From Gigaspora margarita (taxonomy: Eukaryota; Glomeromycota; Glomeromycetes; Diversisporales; Gigasporaceae), in NCBI GenBank assembly GCA_009809945.1, contig WTPW01000195.1, forward strand, positions 266,677 through 330,676: 64,000 nt of DNA, read 5' to 3'. The notes under the pieces are model-generated. The model saw only the letters and a list, made by a program, of their open reading frames with translations, was not told the DNA's origin and made no database searches. This document shows positions 1 through 9,893 of the stretch, one piece after another (positions within the stretch are counted from its first letter, which is position 1; every line of letters begins with the position of its first letter). The position numbers and the translations under genes were made by a program.

Positions 1-1218
1 GTTCTAGATTTAACTGGTGTGCTGAATTAAGGTTTAATATTGTGGTGTTGTGATGTATTGGGATATCAGAGTTAGTATTGAGGGCCTGTTTGGTCTGCCT
101 AATAATATTGCTTAGCTTCTTTAGGCTATGGTGTAGTAATGTGGCTTTAGATGAGAAAGTGTGATGGAAATTACGCATAGTGGTTCTCTTGTTAGGTATC
201 CATTGCATTGCAGCACTAGTAATACTTAGTTGGATCTTGTGCCATGTACTCTCTAGAGTTTCTGTAGTTTGTGTTTCTGTAGGTGCACGGTTTTGACGTA
301 GATTGGTCGTGATCTGATCAGCAAAGTTTTGCCATTTTTCAGTGTCCATAAGTTTGTAGTTGAAGATTCTCCTGCAGGATCTGCTTTTATGTCTGGGTTG
401 TCCTATGTATGCATATAGGAAGGACCACTGAGAAGTAAGGATCTTATGGTCACTTAGAGTCGAGGTTTTGGGGTCATCTAGATTGAAACCTAGCAAGTAG
501 GGTATTAGGGGTGAATATGCCCAAATGTAATCTATCCGGCTGTGGTGTGCAGCTCTCTGCCATGTAGAGGCTAGTGATTGTGTATGGGTAGACAGGTCTA
601 TGAAGTTGTTGTATGTTAGAAATTGTAAAAGCTTATATTTGCTATTCGAGGTTAGCGTATTGTCTGTAGTAGCGTTGAAGTCTCCCAGTATTATAGGTAG
701 GATATTATTTGATATAGCTTGTTGAATCCACTGTATCACTGTATCTTGGACCTGGAGTCTGAGCTGCTGCTCACTACAGGGGAGGTATACAGATATAATT
801 CAGAATTTAAAGTCGTGCTTAAAGAAAAGGTCTATGGCAATTGCGTATCCCAGAGAGGTAGTATTATTGAGGACTTTGTGAATGTGTGGGACAAGGGTGT
901 TGCGTATCATGATCGCTGTACTGCTTTGGTACTGTCAGTGCAGGACCAAAAGTATGTAAAGTGTTTTGTTTTGTTGGGTCTGTAACTTACAGGGTTGCTA
1001 GATAGTTTGGTTTCAGTAATGCTAATAATGTCAAGGTTGTGAGAGAAACAATAGTATTCCCATGTTTCTTTTTTGGTATTATTATTGAGTCCTTGAACAT
1101 TGTGTGTACTAATTGAGAGATCAAGAGGTAGCAAACAATTGGTGTCTGGCTGTAAAGTAGTAGAGGTCGTGGATGTTGTAGAAATGGTTGTAGCTTGGGT
1201 GGTTTCAGTTGTAGTCAT
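1..1218 (-). pseudogene. LINE A ORF2, endonuclease domain (5' part only)
   Basis: The frame opens with a Thr/Ser-rich leader, then DLSISTHNVQGLNN (the N-terminal strand of the exonuclease-endonuclease-phosphatase fold with its Asn) and SITETKLSS with the catalytic Glu. After a one-base shift near 930-940 the domain continues in another frame through AIAIDLFFKH, PIILGDFNATT (the D-x-N motif), SRIDYIWAYS and TLSDHKIL (the terminal Asp-His motif). All principal catalytic signatures are present. A nonsense codon lies near 803. From about 400 down to 1 the frame stays open into the linker before the reverse transcriptase, which is outside the window. Such endonucleases nick target DNA to prime reverse transcription. 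Confidence 0.85.
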
Positions 1219-1404
1219 TAATTAGTGATTCAGCTTGTGTCCATTGGGACAGAGGGTACCAATGGTGGTGTGGAGTGGTCATCTGTTGAGTTTGTATCCA
1301 TTGGAGTTGAGGTCTCCAGCGGTGGTGTGGGGTGGTTTTCAGTAGGGCTGCTATTTGAATTGCCTGGTATTGTTGTGGTTGGTTAAGTACTGCTGTCTGG
1401 GTTG

Positions 1405-3498
1405 TCAGGTGTTCCAGGAGGGGGTGCTTGTTGGGTACTTGTAGGAGTACTTTTGTGTGAATTTATCGTACTCAGTGAGGCTGGTCTGGATAGTTTGTCC
1501 ATTCCGAATATGCTCTATTGAGGTGTTGGTAGGGGGCAATTCTAGTAAGAAGTCTGGAATGTTTTTGACTTTAAAGTTCTGTCGAAGGATTTGCATAGTA
1601 GAGGTTACATTCTGCTGAGATGTAATTGGAAGTGTTAATTCGATGTTTTGTCCTGCGAGAGCTGTGTTAAGGTCTTCTATATTGTCTGGCAAGTGTGGAA
1701 AGGGTAGTGTGTTTGTTTCAGCTTCTGTGGGCTCAGTGGTAATGATTTGGATCCATTCGCTTGGGAGCTGTGTGAAGTAGTAGTATTTACGGAGTTCTCT
1801 GGCAGTTTCAGTGAGCTGATTAGGTGTTGCAATATGGAATGTGAAGTTAAAGTCCTCTATAATTTGGTCTATTTTGGGGAGGGCTAGTTTGTTGGTGGTG
1901 TTTGCCTGCATAATATGTTCAGGGAGGGAGGTTTTAAACCTGTAGTAGGGTGTGATTTGTTTTATGAATTCTTTGGCTTCCTGATCATCCGTGATTGGGA
2001 AGGTGAATTGAGTGAGCATTTTGATCTTGTCTGTCTCTTTGGGAAGGGGGAATCTCACACTAAAGTAATCATTAGGCAAGAGTTTGAATATGTAGTATTC
2101 TCTAAGTTCGGCGACGACTTCTGAGAGTAGGGTTCATGATGTAGTTGGGTTGAATGGAAAGAATCCCCTGACTGTATGGTTGAGCTCCTGGTATGTGGAG
2201 GGGAGGGGCTTTTTCTTAGGTGGCAGGTCAAAGTATACCTCAGGTATCTTGTCTTCTATTACGTAGTAATCTGCTAGCACCTTTTTGTATTCTCCTATAT
2301 GAGGAAGTGCACTCCGGTGTTGGATTGGAAAGTACTTTTGCAAGCATGGAACGAGTTCATTGTAGTGTGAAGGGAGTGGGAGAAGTTTTGCAAAGTATGT
2401 GTAAGGGAGTTTACTAAAGCTAAAGACTTTGCATAGTGCATTGACAACTCCCCTAGTATGGGATCGTTGCTTGATGGGAAGTGGGAATGGTAGGATGTCT
2501 GTTATTTCACTGGGGATCTGCTCAGGGTGGTCTGGGAGTGGCAGTAACCTTTCATCAAATGCTTTGATGATCTCTTCTTTGATTGCCTTGAGGGCCTCTT
2601 TGTCATTCTCATNTTTAATTTGGAGGAAGCCTCTGGCATATCGTAGCAACTCGAATACGGCTTTGGGTGTTAGCCTGTTAAAGTTGGTGTTTGAGAGATG
2701 TTGGCCAATCAACATAGTTTTTAGCATGGAGTATATGGTGCTACGCGTCTTACGGTCTGTTAGGGTAATATTGTTTTCAGTCTTATATGCTTTAAGTGCC
2801 TCGTCGAACAGGCTAGTATACTCCTTTTGGTGTGCGGGCTTGGTTTTCAGATTCTGAGTGAATGTGGTAAAGAAGCGTGTGTCGTGGTGAACAAACTTAA
2901 GCCGAATTGCTGCTGGGAGTAAAAACTGAGATGGAATTGTGNCTAGTTTGTAACTGACGAATTTGAANGTGCCNTCAGGTGTTTCGAGTGATGCTGCAAT
3001 AGCGTCAAATGACCACTCCTGGGTATTAAAGGGGGTATTACTTGGTTCTTCTCTTTTGCTCTGTACGGTGTCAGCCCATTCGGTAAAATCCATGGGTTCT
3101 GTAGTTGGTATGTTTGGACCTGCCTTTGTGATTTGACTATACAGTAGTTTGATGGTGCGTGGGGTAGTATCAAGTATTGTTTTGGTCGCTTTGTTTGGAA
3201 GTATAGTTTGGGTAGACACAATACGAGTCCGTTTTTTACTAGTACCGGCTGAGGTGGCTAAGATTGGCTGCTTTGGAGTATTGTGAATTATAGGTTGGGA
3301 AATCTGGTTGGTGGGCGTCGTGGCCCTACCAGGTTGTGGTTCTGATTTTTCTAGAATTGTGTTTGGAGCCAGAAGGTGCGTAAGCTCCTTTGGAGGTACT
3401 GTATTACTTTGGGTGTGCACATCTGCCACATTTCTATTAGTAGATACAGGTAGGGTGGTACTAGGTATTGTACTTTTTGTTGCTACCAATGGAGTCAT
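1405..3498 (-). pseudogene. LINE A ORF1, repeat-containing protein with one in-frame stop
   Basis: A 454-codon frame (2134-3498) and a 224-codon frame (1405-2079) are in the same phase. They are separated only by a TGA at 2134-2136 plus 18 open codons, so together they represent one ORF1 of roughly 700 residues with a single nonsense change. Residues 1-160 are Thr/Pro/Gln-rich and look disordered. Residues 170-300 are mixed helical. From about residue 350 onward a degenerate unit recurs six times, every 48-69 residues, with the pattern L-x3-Y/F-x-F-x2-LP-x2-Y/F. Clear copies start near 2448, 2292, 2106, 1968, 1809 and 1602. I see no RRM, zinc knuckle or classic coiled coil. The role is presumably RNA binding, as for other LINE ORF1 proteins (inference). 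Confidence 0.7.
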
Positions 3499-3622
3499 TG
3501 TCTGTTTCCGTGTCCATAAAGGAGTTATATGGGATCTGAAGGTCCTTATTGCCGCTCGGGATTTTTGTGTACGGTTTCATTGCTGCCTCATAAGGCTGAA
3601 TTAGATTAGCGATATCCTCACT

Positions 3623-4003
3623 TCAGGTTGTCTTGGGGGTTTTTGCATTAATGTTTACCGAGCCATCTTCCTGTTGCACCAGGTCGAACTGGACTAATTG
3701 GTTTGTGTCATTATGTTGGCATACCCAGTGGGCTGGGAACTTTACTAGATTTGGAATCTTTCCTAATTTGGTAATTGTGCTGTAGAAGTAGTATTTGCTA
3801 TTGTATTCGGGCATGTTGGGGATGGAGAAGATAATAGTGAATGTGAGTTTGGCCCAGTCATTAATAGTAATTTCAACGAATTCTTTCATGTGTTCTGCTT
3901 CTAAGAGGGTAGTCTTCGTGTCAGTAGTAGTCTGCTTCGGTAGGGCTGACTTACGGGAGAAGAACCAAGAGCCAATAGCTGAGGAAGAGCCACTTGAGGA
4001 CAT
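3623..4003 (-). CDS. 126-aa ORF at the 5' side of LINE A, function unknown
   Basis: This ORF starts with a Ser-rich stretch (MSSSGSSS) and has a mixed, protein-like composition with Trp and Phe (SWFFSRK; a Cys/His-containing HWVCQHND segment). It ends about 125 bp before the longer ORF1 frame. I recognise no domain. It could be a LINE ORF0/ORF1a or the N-terminal part of ORF1 in another frame. After its stop the same frame continues open through a segment containing MDTETDND, which looks like the true beginning of ORF1 and faintly matches the start of LINE B's ORF1 (EDLDNDG). Known fact: I-group LINEs often have an ORF1 whose sequence is poorly conserved. Real coding history is likely; independent function is not shown. 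Confidence 0.5.
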   Translation of the reverse strand: MSSSGSSSAIGSWFFSRKSALPKQTTTDTKTTLLEAEHMKEFVEITINDWAKLTFTIIFSIPNMPEYNSKYYFYSTITKLGKIPNLVKFPAHWVCQHNDTNQLVQFDLVQQEDGSVNINAKTPKTT

Positions 4004-4355
4004 AGTTTCTAGTGTTGTTTTAGGTTCTGGTTTGGGTTTGTTGCTAGAGCTTTTTATGTTTTGGCTTAAGATAGGGTAGTGCTGTGTGTTGTACTATTGG
4101 AAAACTGTCAGTCCTTGGGACCGTTACTGCCTTGTGGCAAGACAACTGTCTTGTCACTTGTTTTTTGGTTAATCGCTACTAGTTGTCTAGGTTGTAAACT
4201 TTTAATAAATATTGCACCTTTTTTAGACTAACCTTTAGGTGCCCAACGAGTTTACTTAGTGGCCGAAAGTCATTTTACTTAATAAAATTTAGAGATATTG
4301 TCACGAGAAAATTTTTTCTTTTTTGTTCTTCTTTTGGTAAAAAGGATCTATGGGT
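4004..4355. other. LINE A 5' flank; no gene seen
   Basis: Moderately AT-rich DNA upstream of the LINE A frames. It probably includes the LINE 5' UTR (up to about 4200). A short palindrome, CAAGACAACTGTCTTG, lies near 4138-4153. I see no reading frame or boundary duplication. Confidence 0.4.
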
Positions 4356-4397
4356 TAAGCAAACTGATTACTGCGCATTAATAAAAGTTGTTCTATA

Positions 4398-4563
4398 TAG
4401 TAAAATCAATGTAAAGTAAAATTTTTTAAATAACTTTATTATATTGATTTTATATTTAATGGTATTTGAGAAAAATATTAAAAAATTTTTATTTTTTTCA
4501 TATTATGTAAAATGTAAAATCAACATAATAAAAATTACTTCAAAAATTGCAAAAATTTTACTA
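4398..4563. mobile_element. Small TIR element in the P1 left arm
   Basis: The ends TAGTAAAAT and ATTTTACTA are inverted, and TATA flanks both sides (4394-4397, 4564-4567). Skipping this 166-bp segment restores alignment of the P1 left arm with its right arm, which supports insertion. A TA duplication is equally possible. Confidence 0.5.
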
Positions 4564-4605
4564 TATAAGGTAAAAGGGGGGTATTGTGACAAAGAGGAGT
4601 ATTGT

Positions 4606-4733
4606 GACGAATTTGTACTATCTTGTGATACAATAACCAGAATTGGATAATTTTTATACCATTCGATTTGTCTCGATAAGATGAATCGAATAGTGGTTAG
4701 ATCATTGAATTCTGATCACTGGATCACAAGATA
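4606..4733. repeat. Hairpin module, P1 left copy
   Basis: An imperfect palindrome. The outer stem runs from TCTTGTGATAC to GGATCACAAGAT. The inner stem is CCATTCGATTTGTCTC against GATGAATCGAATAG. Related modules recur across the window, for example at 6046, 44298, 44465, 60400, 60585 and 60790. Confidence 0.7.
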
Positions 4734-5182
4734 ATGAAAATTATGTACATATGACATACTACAATACAAAAATAATTGAGGGTATTATAACAAAATGCAA
4801 AGTTAGCTATAAGGTAAATGCCTTTTGGTACTATGTAAATCGCTATTTATGCTCCAAGCAAAGTTGTTCGGACTATCAATTTATGTATGCTTTAAAAGTT
4901 CATAAAATTTGAACAACTTTTTATTAATTGATTTTTACAAAATATGCTTCTACAAAAAATTTAGAATTTTTTCATAAGAACGCATTTTATAAAAGTCAAT
5001 TAATAAAAAGTTGTTTAAATTTTATAAAACTTTTAGAGCACACATAATTTGACAGCCTGGACAACTTTATTTAGAGCATAAATAGCGATTTGCATAGTAC
5101 CAAAAGGCACTTGCCTTATAGCTAACTTTGTGTTTTGTCATAATACCCTCAAAATTATTTTTGTATTGTAGTGTGTCATACA

Positions 5183-5343
5183 TAGGGATGGGAACCGCCT
5201 AAAATTTTTCTTGATTGTTTAATCATTTAACCGTTTAACCATTTAATTTGGCTGGTATTAAAATAATTTCAGCCCACGACCAACATAATTCTGCCCAGAA
5301 CTATAGAGCAATTTTTTAAACAGTCAAATGGTTCCAATCTCTA
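5183..5343. mobile_element. hAT-type MITE inserted in P1
   Basis: The 161-bp element has inverted ends TAGGGATGGGAACC and GGTTCCAATCTCTA. It is flanked by a perfect 8-bp duplication GTCATACA (5175-5182, 5344-5351). An 8-bp duplication and TAGGG-like ends are typical of hAT elements. The interior repeats TTTAACC/TTTAATC words. Removing it rejoins the P1 right arm. Confidence 0.85.
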
Positions 5344-5659
5344 GTCATACATAATTGTTAATATCTTGTGATCTAGTGATCAGAATTGGATAATCTAACC
5401 ACTATTCAATTTATCTTATCGAGACAAATCGAAAGTTATAAATATTGTCAGGGATGATGCTGAAATTGGATGATGCTAAAATCCATGTGATCGCCATATC
5501 ATTGGATTTCCTAATATTTCCAAAAATCACGTAAACAATCGATCTACACTACATAATCAAAACAATCGAATGGGGTTGGTTAGTAGAGTTAATTCAATAC
5601 TGCATAAATCGCATCTTGATATCTATATATAAAAGACCTTCTAACTATATCAAAACGGC

Positions 5660-5680
5660 AACCCTAACCCTAACCCTAAA
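5660..5680 (+). repeat. Telomere-like tract (CCCTAA orientation)
   Basis: Three consecutive AACCCT units inside the TIR element at 5447-5940. The mirrored tract at 5732-5754 makes this a stem arm, not a chromosome end. Confidence 0.85.
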
Positions 5681-5731
5681 CACGAGACAAATTTTTTTTG
5701 TTAGCAGTTTTATAGATGCTTTTTGCCTCAT

Positions 5732-5754
5732 GGTTAGGGTTAGGGTAAGGGTTA
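5732..5754 (+). repeat. Telomere-like tract (TTAGGG orientation)
   Basis: GGTTAGGGTTAGGG followed by a slightly changed unit. It is inverted relative to 5660-5680 within the same element. Confidence 0.85.
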
Positions 5755-6045
5755 CCTTTTTGATACAGTTAGAAGGTCTTTAATATATGATATCAAGAAT
5801 GCATATAGGCATACCGACCGGTTATAAAATTCGATATAGTATAGATCAATTGTTTACACAATTTACAGAAATTTTAGGAAATCTGATGATATAGCGATCA
5901 CGTGAATTTTAGCATCATCTGATTCAGCATCATCCCTGACAAATATTATTCAATTCTGGTCATTGTATCATTATATAGTTCAAATTCGCCACAATATCCC
6001 TATCCCCTCTAAAATCCTTACTTTAATTTTTTATCTTTGAATGAT

Positions 6046-6160
6046 AATATCTTTTGATCCAGTGATTAGAATTTAATAATTTTTATATTATTAGATTTGT
6101 CTTCATAAGATGAGTTAGTTTATATCAAAATCATTCGATTCTGTTGGATAAGTCACATGA
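6046..6160. repeat. Extra hairpin module in the P1 right arm
   Basis: The segment from TCTTTTGATCCAGTGATTAG to ATAAGTCACATGATATTATC has the same outer/inner stem layout as 4606-4733. There is no counterpart at this depth in the left arm. Confidence 0.6.
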
Positions 6161-6346
6161 TATTATCAATTAAATTTAACTTTACCACAATATCCCCTTT
6201 TACCTTATGTAATTTATTACATAAAATAACTATAATTAATGTGCAGTAATTGATTTACTTATAAATAAATAAAGGTTTATATGTAGCAATGATTTGTGAT
6301 TGATTAGATTTTTATTTTATTAACTAATTTTTAAAAAAATTATATA

Positions 6347-6533
6347 CTGTTGAACCTCCCAAAACTGATCCTGTCAAATCTGATAACCTGTCAAATTTGA
6401 TAAAAAATTAATCCACCAAGTCTATTTCTGTTATATGAATCTATATAGTTTATAATGATTTCAAATCTGATAACTTCTCAATACTGATACAAAACTTGCC
6501 CACCATACATACCAGTTTGGCAAGGTTCAACTG
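6347..6533. mobile_element. pogo/Tigger-like MITE (187 bp)
   Basis: The ends CTGTTGAACCTCCCAAAACTG and CAGTTTGGCAAGGTTCAACTG (inverted) are flanked by TA on each side (6345-6346, 6534-6535). The interior repeats CAAATCTGATAAC words. A 187-bp relative with the same layout lies at 50187-50373. CAGTNNAACCTC-type ends with TA duplications are typical of pogo-group elements. Confidence 0.75.
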
Positions 6534-6649
6534 TATATGTTTTTTAAATTTTTGGGTTTTATTATTAATATTTTAACTATATTATATTCTTTTGTGACTT
6601 TATCAAGGTAAATTTAATATAATTTTATAACTTTTGTTTTTAAAAATAG

Positions 6650-6790
6650 TATAATAGTGATTATAAAGCGATTGTGACTATATAGAGAGTAAAATAATAT
6701 AGATTTATTTGATAAATAAAAAAGGTGATTATAATGAGGTTGTAACTATATTAAGGGTGACTATAATGAGATCAGACTATATTTCAACAG
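6650..6790. repeat. GTGACTATA-word repeats (pogo-like MITE relic)
   Basis: The words GTGACTATATAGAG and GTGACTATAATGAG repeat several times. Similar word clusters occur at 10797-10980, 12030-12175 and 20830-21015. The ends are not clean here. Confidence 0.5.
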
Positions 6791-6794
6791 TAAA

Positions 6795-6948
6795 AATTAA
6801 ATTCAACTATTGAAATGAAATTATTTTTGTATCAAAAATTAATTTAATTGCAAAATTAATTTAACTGTTAAAATCTATTCAGTTGTTAAAATTAATTAAA
6901 CTGTTAAAATTAATTCAACTATTAAAATTAATTTAGCTATTAAAATAA
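6795..6948. repeat. TTAAAATTAATTCAACT tandem repeats
   Basis: About seven degenerate units of roughly 20 bp (TTAAAATTAATTTAACTG type). The same array resumes at 9376-9425, so the element at 6949-9375 interrupts it. Confidence 0.75.
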
Positions 6949-9375
6949 GACCCCGGACATCTCTCATATAGGACATAACTGATCTGCATGAATTTAGACA
7001 TTTTGCTATCCCTAAAATCAAGTAAATTTGCTAAAAGTTGGATTATTATATATAAATTTTATAGCAATTTGCTAAAAACTAAATTATAACATCTAGTATC
7101 AGGTAAATAAATATTTTTATTTGAATTCGTAGAATTAAAATAAAAAAATTTTCATCAAATTTGGTCAAGAACTCATGGAGATATCTTTGATGAAAGTTCC
7201 TATAAACAATTTCAACATAGTTTCTTTGTAATATGTTTTTTGTTTTTTTCAAAATAACCCACTATTTGGTGATAATTTACAAAGAATTTACTATGCTAAC
7301 TAAAAATAATTTATAACAAGACTTGTAGTGCATATCATAGACTAATAGAATCTCAAATTTCATAAAATAATATTAAAAACTCATGAAGATATTAACATTT
7401 TTGCAAATTCAGACACATACATTTTCACAAGTTTTCCCCTATATTCAAATGCTTACAAAAGCACTTTCTCAAAATAAAACTTTCAAAATATGAATAAGTA
7501 AGTTAATATAATAGGTATTCAAGAGTCTTAAATAAAATTTTATCAAAAATGGATTAATATTAACAAAGTTATGATGATTTTTCAATTTGCTTCCAGATTC
7601 AGGATTTTCTAAAATTTTCAATTTTGAAGAAAACAGAAAAATTACTATCATAGGCTAGATTTTCACAAGTTCAAATAAAACAAGTTACTGCATACTAAGT
7701 AAAAGTTTTAGAGCATATAATTAATTAATAGAATCTCAATTTTCATGAAAAAATATTGAAAACTCTTGAAGATATTAATATTTTTGTAAATTCAAATATA
7801 TATATTTTCACAGGTTTTTCTTATATTCAAATGCTTCTGAAAGTACTTTCTCAAAATGAAACCTCAAAAACATGACTAAATAAGTTGATATAATAGGTAT
7901 CCGAGAATCTTCAGTTAAAATTTTATCAAAAACAGATTAATATTGACAAAGATATTTAGATCTTTTGTTTACAACTAGATTTGAATTTTTCTTATAATAT
8001 ATGTTTTTGGAAATAGAAAAAATCTTTCATTAAAGATATCTCTACGAGTTCTTGATGAATTCAATAAAAATTTTTTTCTTTAAATTCTACAAATATATAG
8101 AATTCAAATAAAAAAATTTTCATCAAATTTGGTCAAGAACTTATAGAGATATCTTTGATAAAAGATTCTTCTATTTCCAAAAAGTATATTATAAAGAAGC
8201 TGTGCCAAATGAAAAATAGCTATAATGGAATGAATATATAACCAAATAACTTGAAATTTTAGAAACAAAAATTTTTATCTATACTCTATTGATTTTATTA
8301 GTACGCAGTAACTTGTTTCATTTGAACTTGTGAAAATCTAGCCTGTGATCGTGATTTTTTTGTTTTTATCAAAATTGAAAATTTTAGAAAATTCTGAATC
8401 TGGAAGCAAATTGAAAAATCATTAAAACTTCGTCAATATTAATCCATTTTTGATAAAATTTTAATTTGAGACTTTTGAATACCTACTATATTAACTTACT
8501 TAGTCGTGTTTTGAAGATTTCATTTTGAGAAAGTGCTTTCAGAAGCATTTTAATATAGCAGAAAACTTGCGAAAATGTATGCATCTGAAATTACAAAAAC
8601 ATTAATATTTTCATGAGTTTTCAATATTATTTTATGAAATTTGAGATTCTATTAGTCTATAATATGCACTACAAGTCTTGTTATAAATTATTTTTAGTTA
8701 GCATAGTAAATTTCTTGTAAATCATCACTGAATAGTGAGTTATTTTAAAAAAAAACAAAAAAAAATATTACAAAGAAGCTATATTAAAATTGTTTACAAG
8801 AACTTTATCAAAGATATCTCCACGAGTTCTTGACCAAACTTGATAAAAATTTTTTTATTTTAATTCTACAAATCCATAGAATTCAAATAAAAAATTTTTT
8901 ATTAAATTTGATCAAAAACTCATAGAGATAATATTAACTACAATTATTATACAAATAACTAACTAATTCACAATTGCATTATATAATTATTTGTTTATCA
9001 ACATACAATCACAATCAATGATCATAATATATATCTATTAATACTAAAGCCTGATTACATACTACAACTACTTTTATTTATTTTCAATTATAATTGATTA
9101 TCACTTTACTCTATATAGCCATTAATAATTTGTTATATCCAGATCAATTATTATAGCGCATCTTAACTTGTTACAATAATTTTTGCAAAATGTAAATAAA
9201 TTGCTAAAAATAAAATATAAAATGCATAAAATTTTAGTAATTCAACAAATTATTCAATTATGACTCTTTTTAAAATTAACTTCAATTTGCTAAATCTTAA
9301 ATTTGGACCTTAGATCAAATTTGAATCAATTTGCTAAAAAAAAATATAACATATATTATAGATGTTTGGGGTCCT
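6949..9375. mobile_element. 2.4-kb non-coding TIR element with long internal inverted arms
   Basis: The ends GACCCCGGACATCTCT and TAGATGTTTGGGGTCCT are inverted and related to the 292-296-bp MITEs at 12801 and 43683. Flanks are near-duplicates (ATTAAAATA and ATTAATATT), and the surrounding tandem array continues on the far side. Inside, about 7120-7680 and 8310-8895 are inverted copies, and 7320-7590 is also directly repeated at 7710-7960. A segment with GGTCAAGAAC and GAGATATCTTTGAT appears five times in both orientations. I see no transposase frame; the only open frame is a 60-aa AT-rich one that is not convincing. Confidence 0.7.
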
Positions 9376-9725
9376 ATTAATATTAATTCAACTATTGAAA
9401 TTAATTTAACTATTAAAATAAAAATTAGAAAATTAAATTTAAACTTTTTATATAGATTACATTTTAGTATTCATATTATACCCATATTAAATTAGTTTAG
9501 AAAATTTATTATTCTTTTTAACTTTTTTATTAACTACTTGTAAAGCGTGTTATCAACTATAAACTTTTATTAACTAATTTATTTATTTACGAATATACTA
9601 TAAAAATTCCAAATTGTTAAATCTCAATTGAGGCAAGAATATTTGGATTCATTGAAGTAATTCTTACAGTAATTTGGCTAAAAAAATTTATATTGCAAAA
9701 ATGTGAACTTTAGATTTTAGTCATT
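9376..9725. other. AT-rich spacer; tail of the TTAAAATTAATT array
   Basis: The first 50 bp continue the 6795-6948 array. The rest is AT-rich with nothing recognisable. Confidence 0.4.
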
Positions 9726-9727
9726 AG

Positions 9728-9893
9728 TACAACTCTGACAAGTGATTCGAGCTAAGTAGGTACCACACAGTTACCTGCAGGTGGATGGGTGGCTCAGATT
9801 AAATTATAACAACCAGGTGATCAACCTGTAGTTACCTGTGAGTAAACCCACAGATCATCTACTGTCAGAACTGCCAAATAGACTGTGGCCTAA
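9728..9893. mobile_element. Probable MITE
   Basis: Inverted ends CAACTCTGACAAGTGAT and ATCATCTACTGTCAGAACTG enclose a GC-richer interior with TTACCTGCAGGTGG and further TTACCTG words. No clear target duplication. Confidence 0.5.

Larger units (their letters stand above)
1..4003 (-). mobile_element. LINE A (non-LTR retrotransposon, APE-endonuclease type), cut by window start
   Basis: Three successive minus-strand reading frames form a LINE: a 126-aa ORF, a long ORF1, and the start of ORF2 with an apurinic-like endonuclease domain. The reverse transcriptase would lie beyond base 1. The endonuclease N-terminus resembles that of the plus-strand LINE at 27563-33976: both have THNVQG, ITETKLS and YFWSC. 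This places both in one broad group, probably the I/Tad-like elements with APE, RT and RNase H; that assignment is inference from LINE B's domain order. The copy is decayed, with an in-frame stop in ORF1, a stop and a one-base shift in the endonuclease, and scattered ambiguous bases. No poly(A) end or target duplication can be seen because the 3' part is outside the window. Confidence 0.9.
5447..5940. mobile_element. TIR element with telomere-like core, inserted in P1
   Basis: The 494-bp element has ends GTCAGGGATGATGC and GCATCATCCCTGAC, with inverted similarity running about 100 bp inward. AAATATT flanks both sides (5440-5446, 5941-5947), consistent with a 7-bp target duplication. A second inner inverted pair lies at 5618-5645 and 5768-5794 (AGACCTTCTAAC). 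Inside that, 5660-5680 reads as AACCCTAACCCTAA repeats and 5732-5754 as the complementary TTAGGG-like repeats. No coding potential was seen. The family is unassigned. Confidence 0.75.
4363..6257. mobile_element. Large palindromic element P1 with nested insertions
   Basis: Left arm about 4363-4930 and right arm about 4990-6257 are inverted copies around a centre near 4960. Matching landmarks include TTACTGCGCATTAAT near 4368 versus its near-complement near 6237, and AAGGTAAAAGGGG near 4567 versus CCCCTTTTACCTT near 6195. The segments around CGATTTGTCTCGATAAG also pair. The right arm is longer because it carries two inserted elements (5183-5343 and 5447-5940) and an extra copy of the hairpin module at 6046-6160. 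The left arm carries a small insertion at 4398-4563. No coding sequence was found. A long-TIR, non-autonomous DNA transposon or a fold-back element is the likely identity. Confidence 0.75.

Noticed and set aside
3308-3604. Plus-strand frame of 98 codons over LINE A
   Set aside because: It is a shadow of the minus-strand ORF1; the Val/Cys-rich composition has no homology cue.
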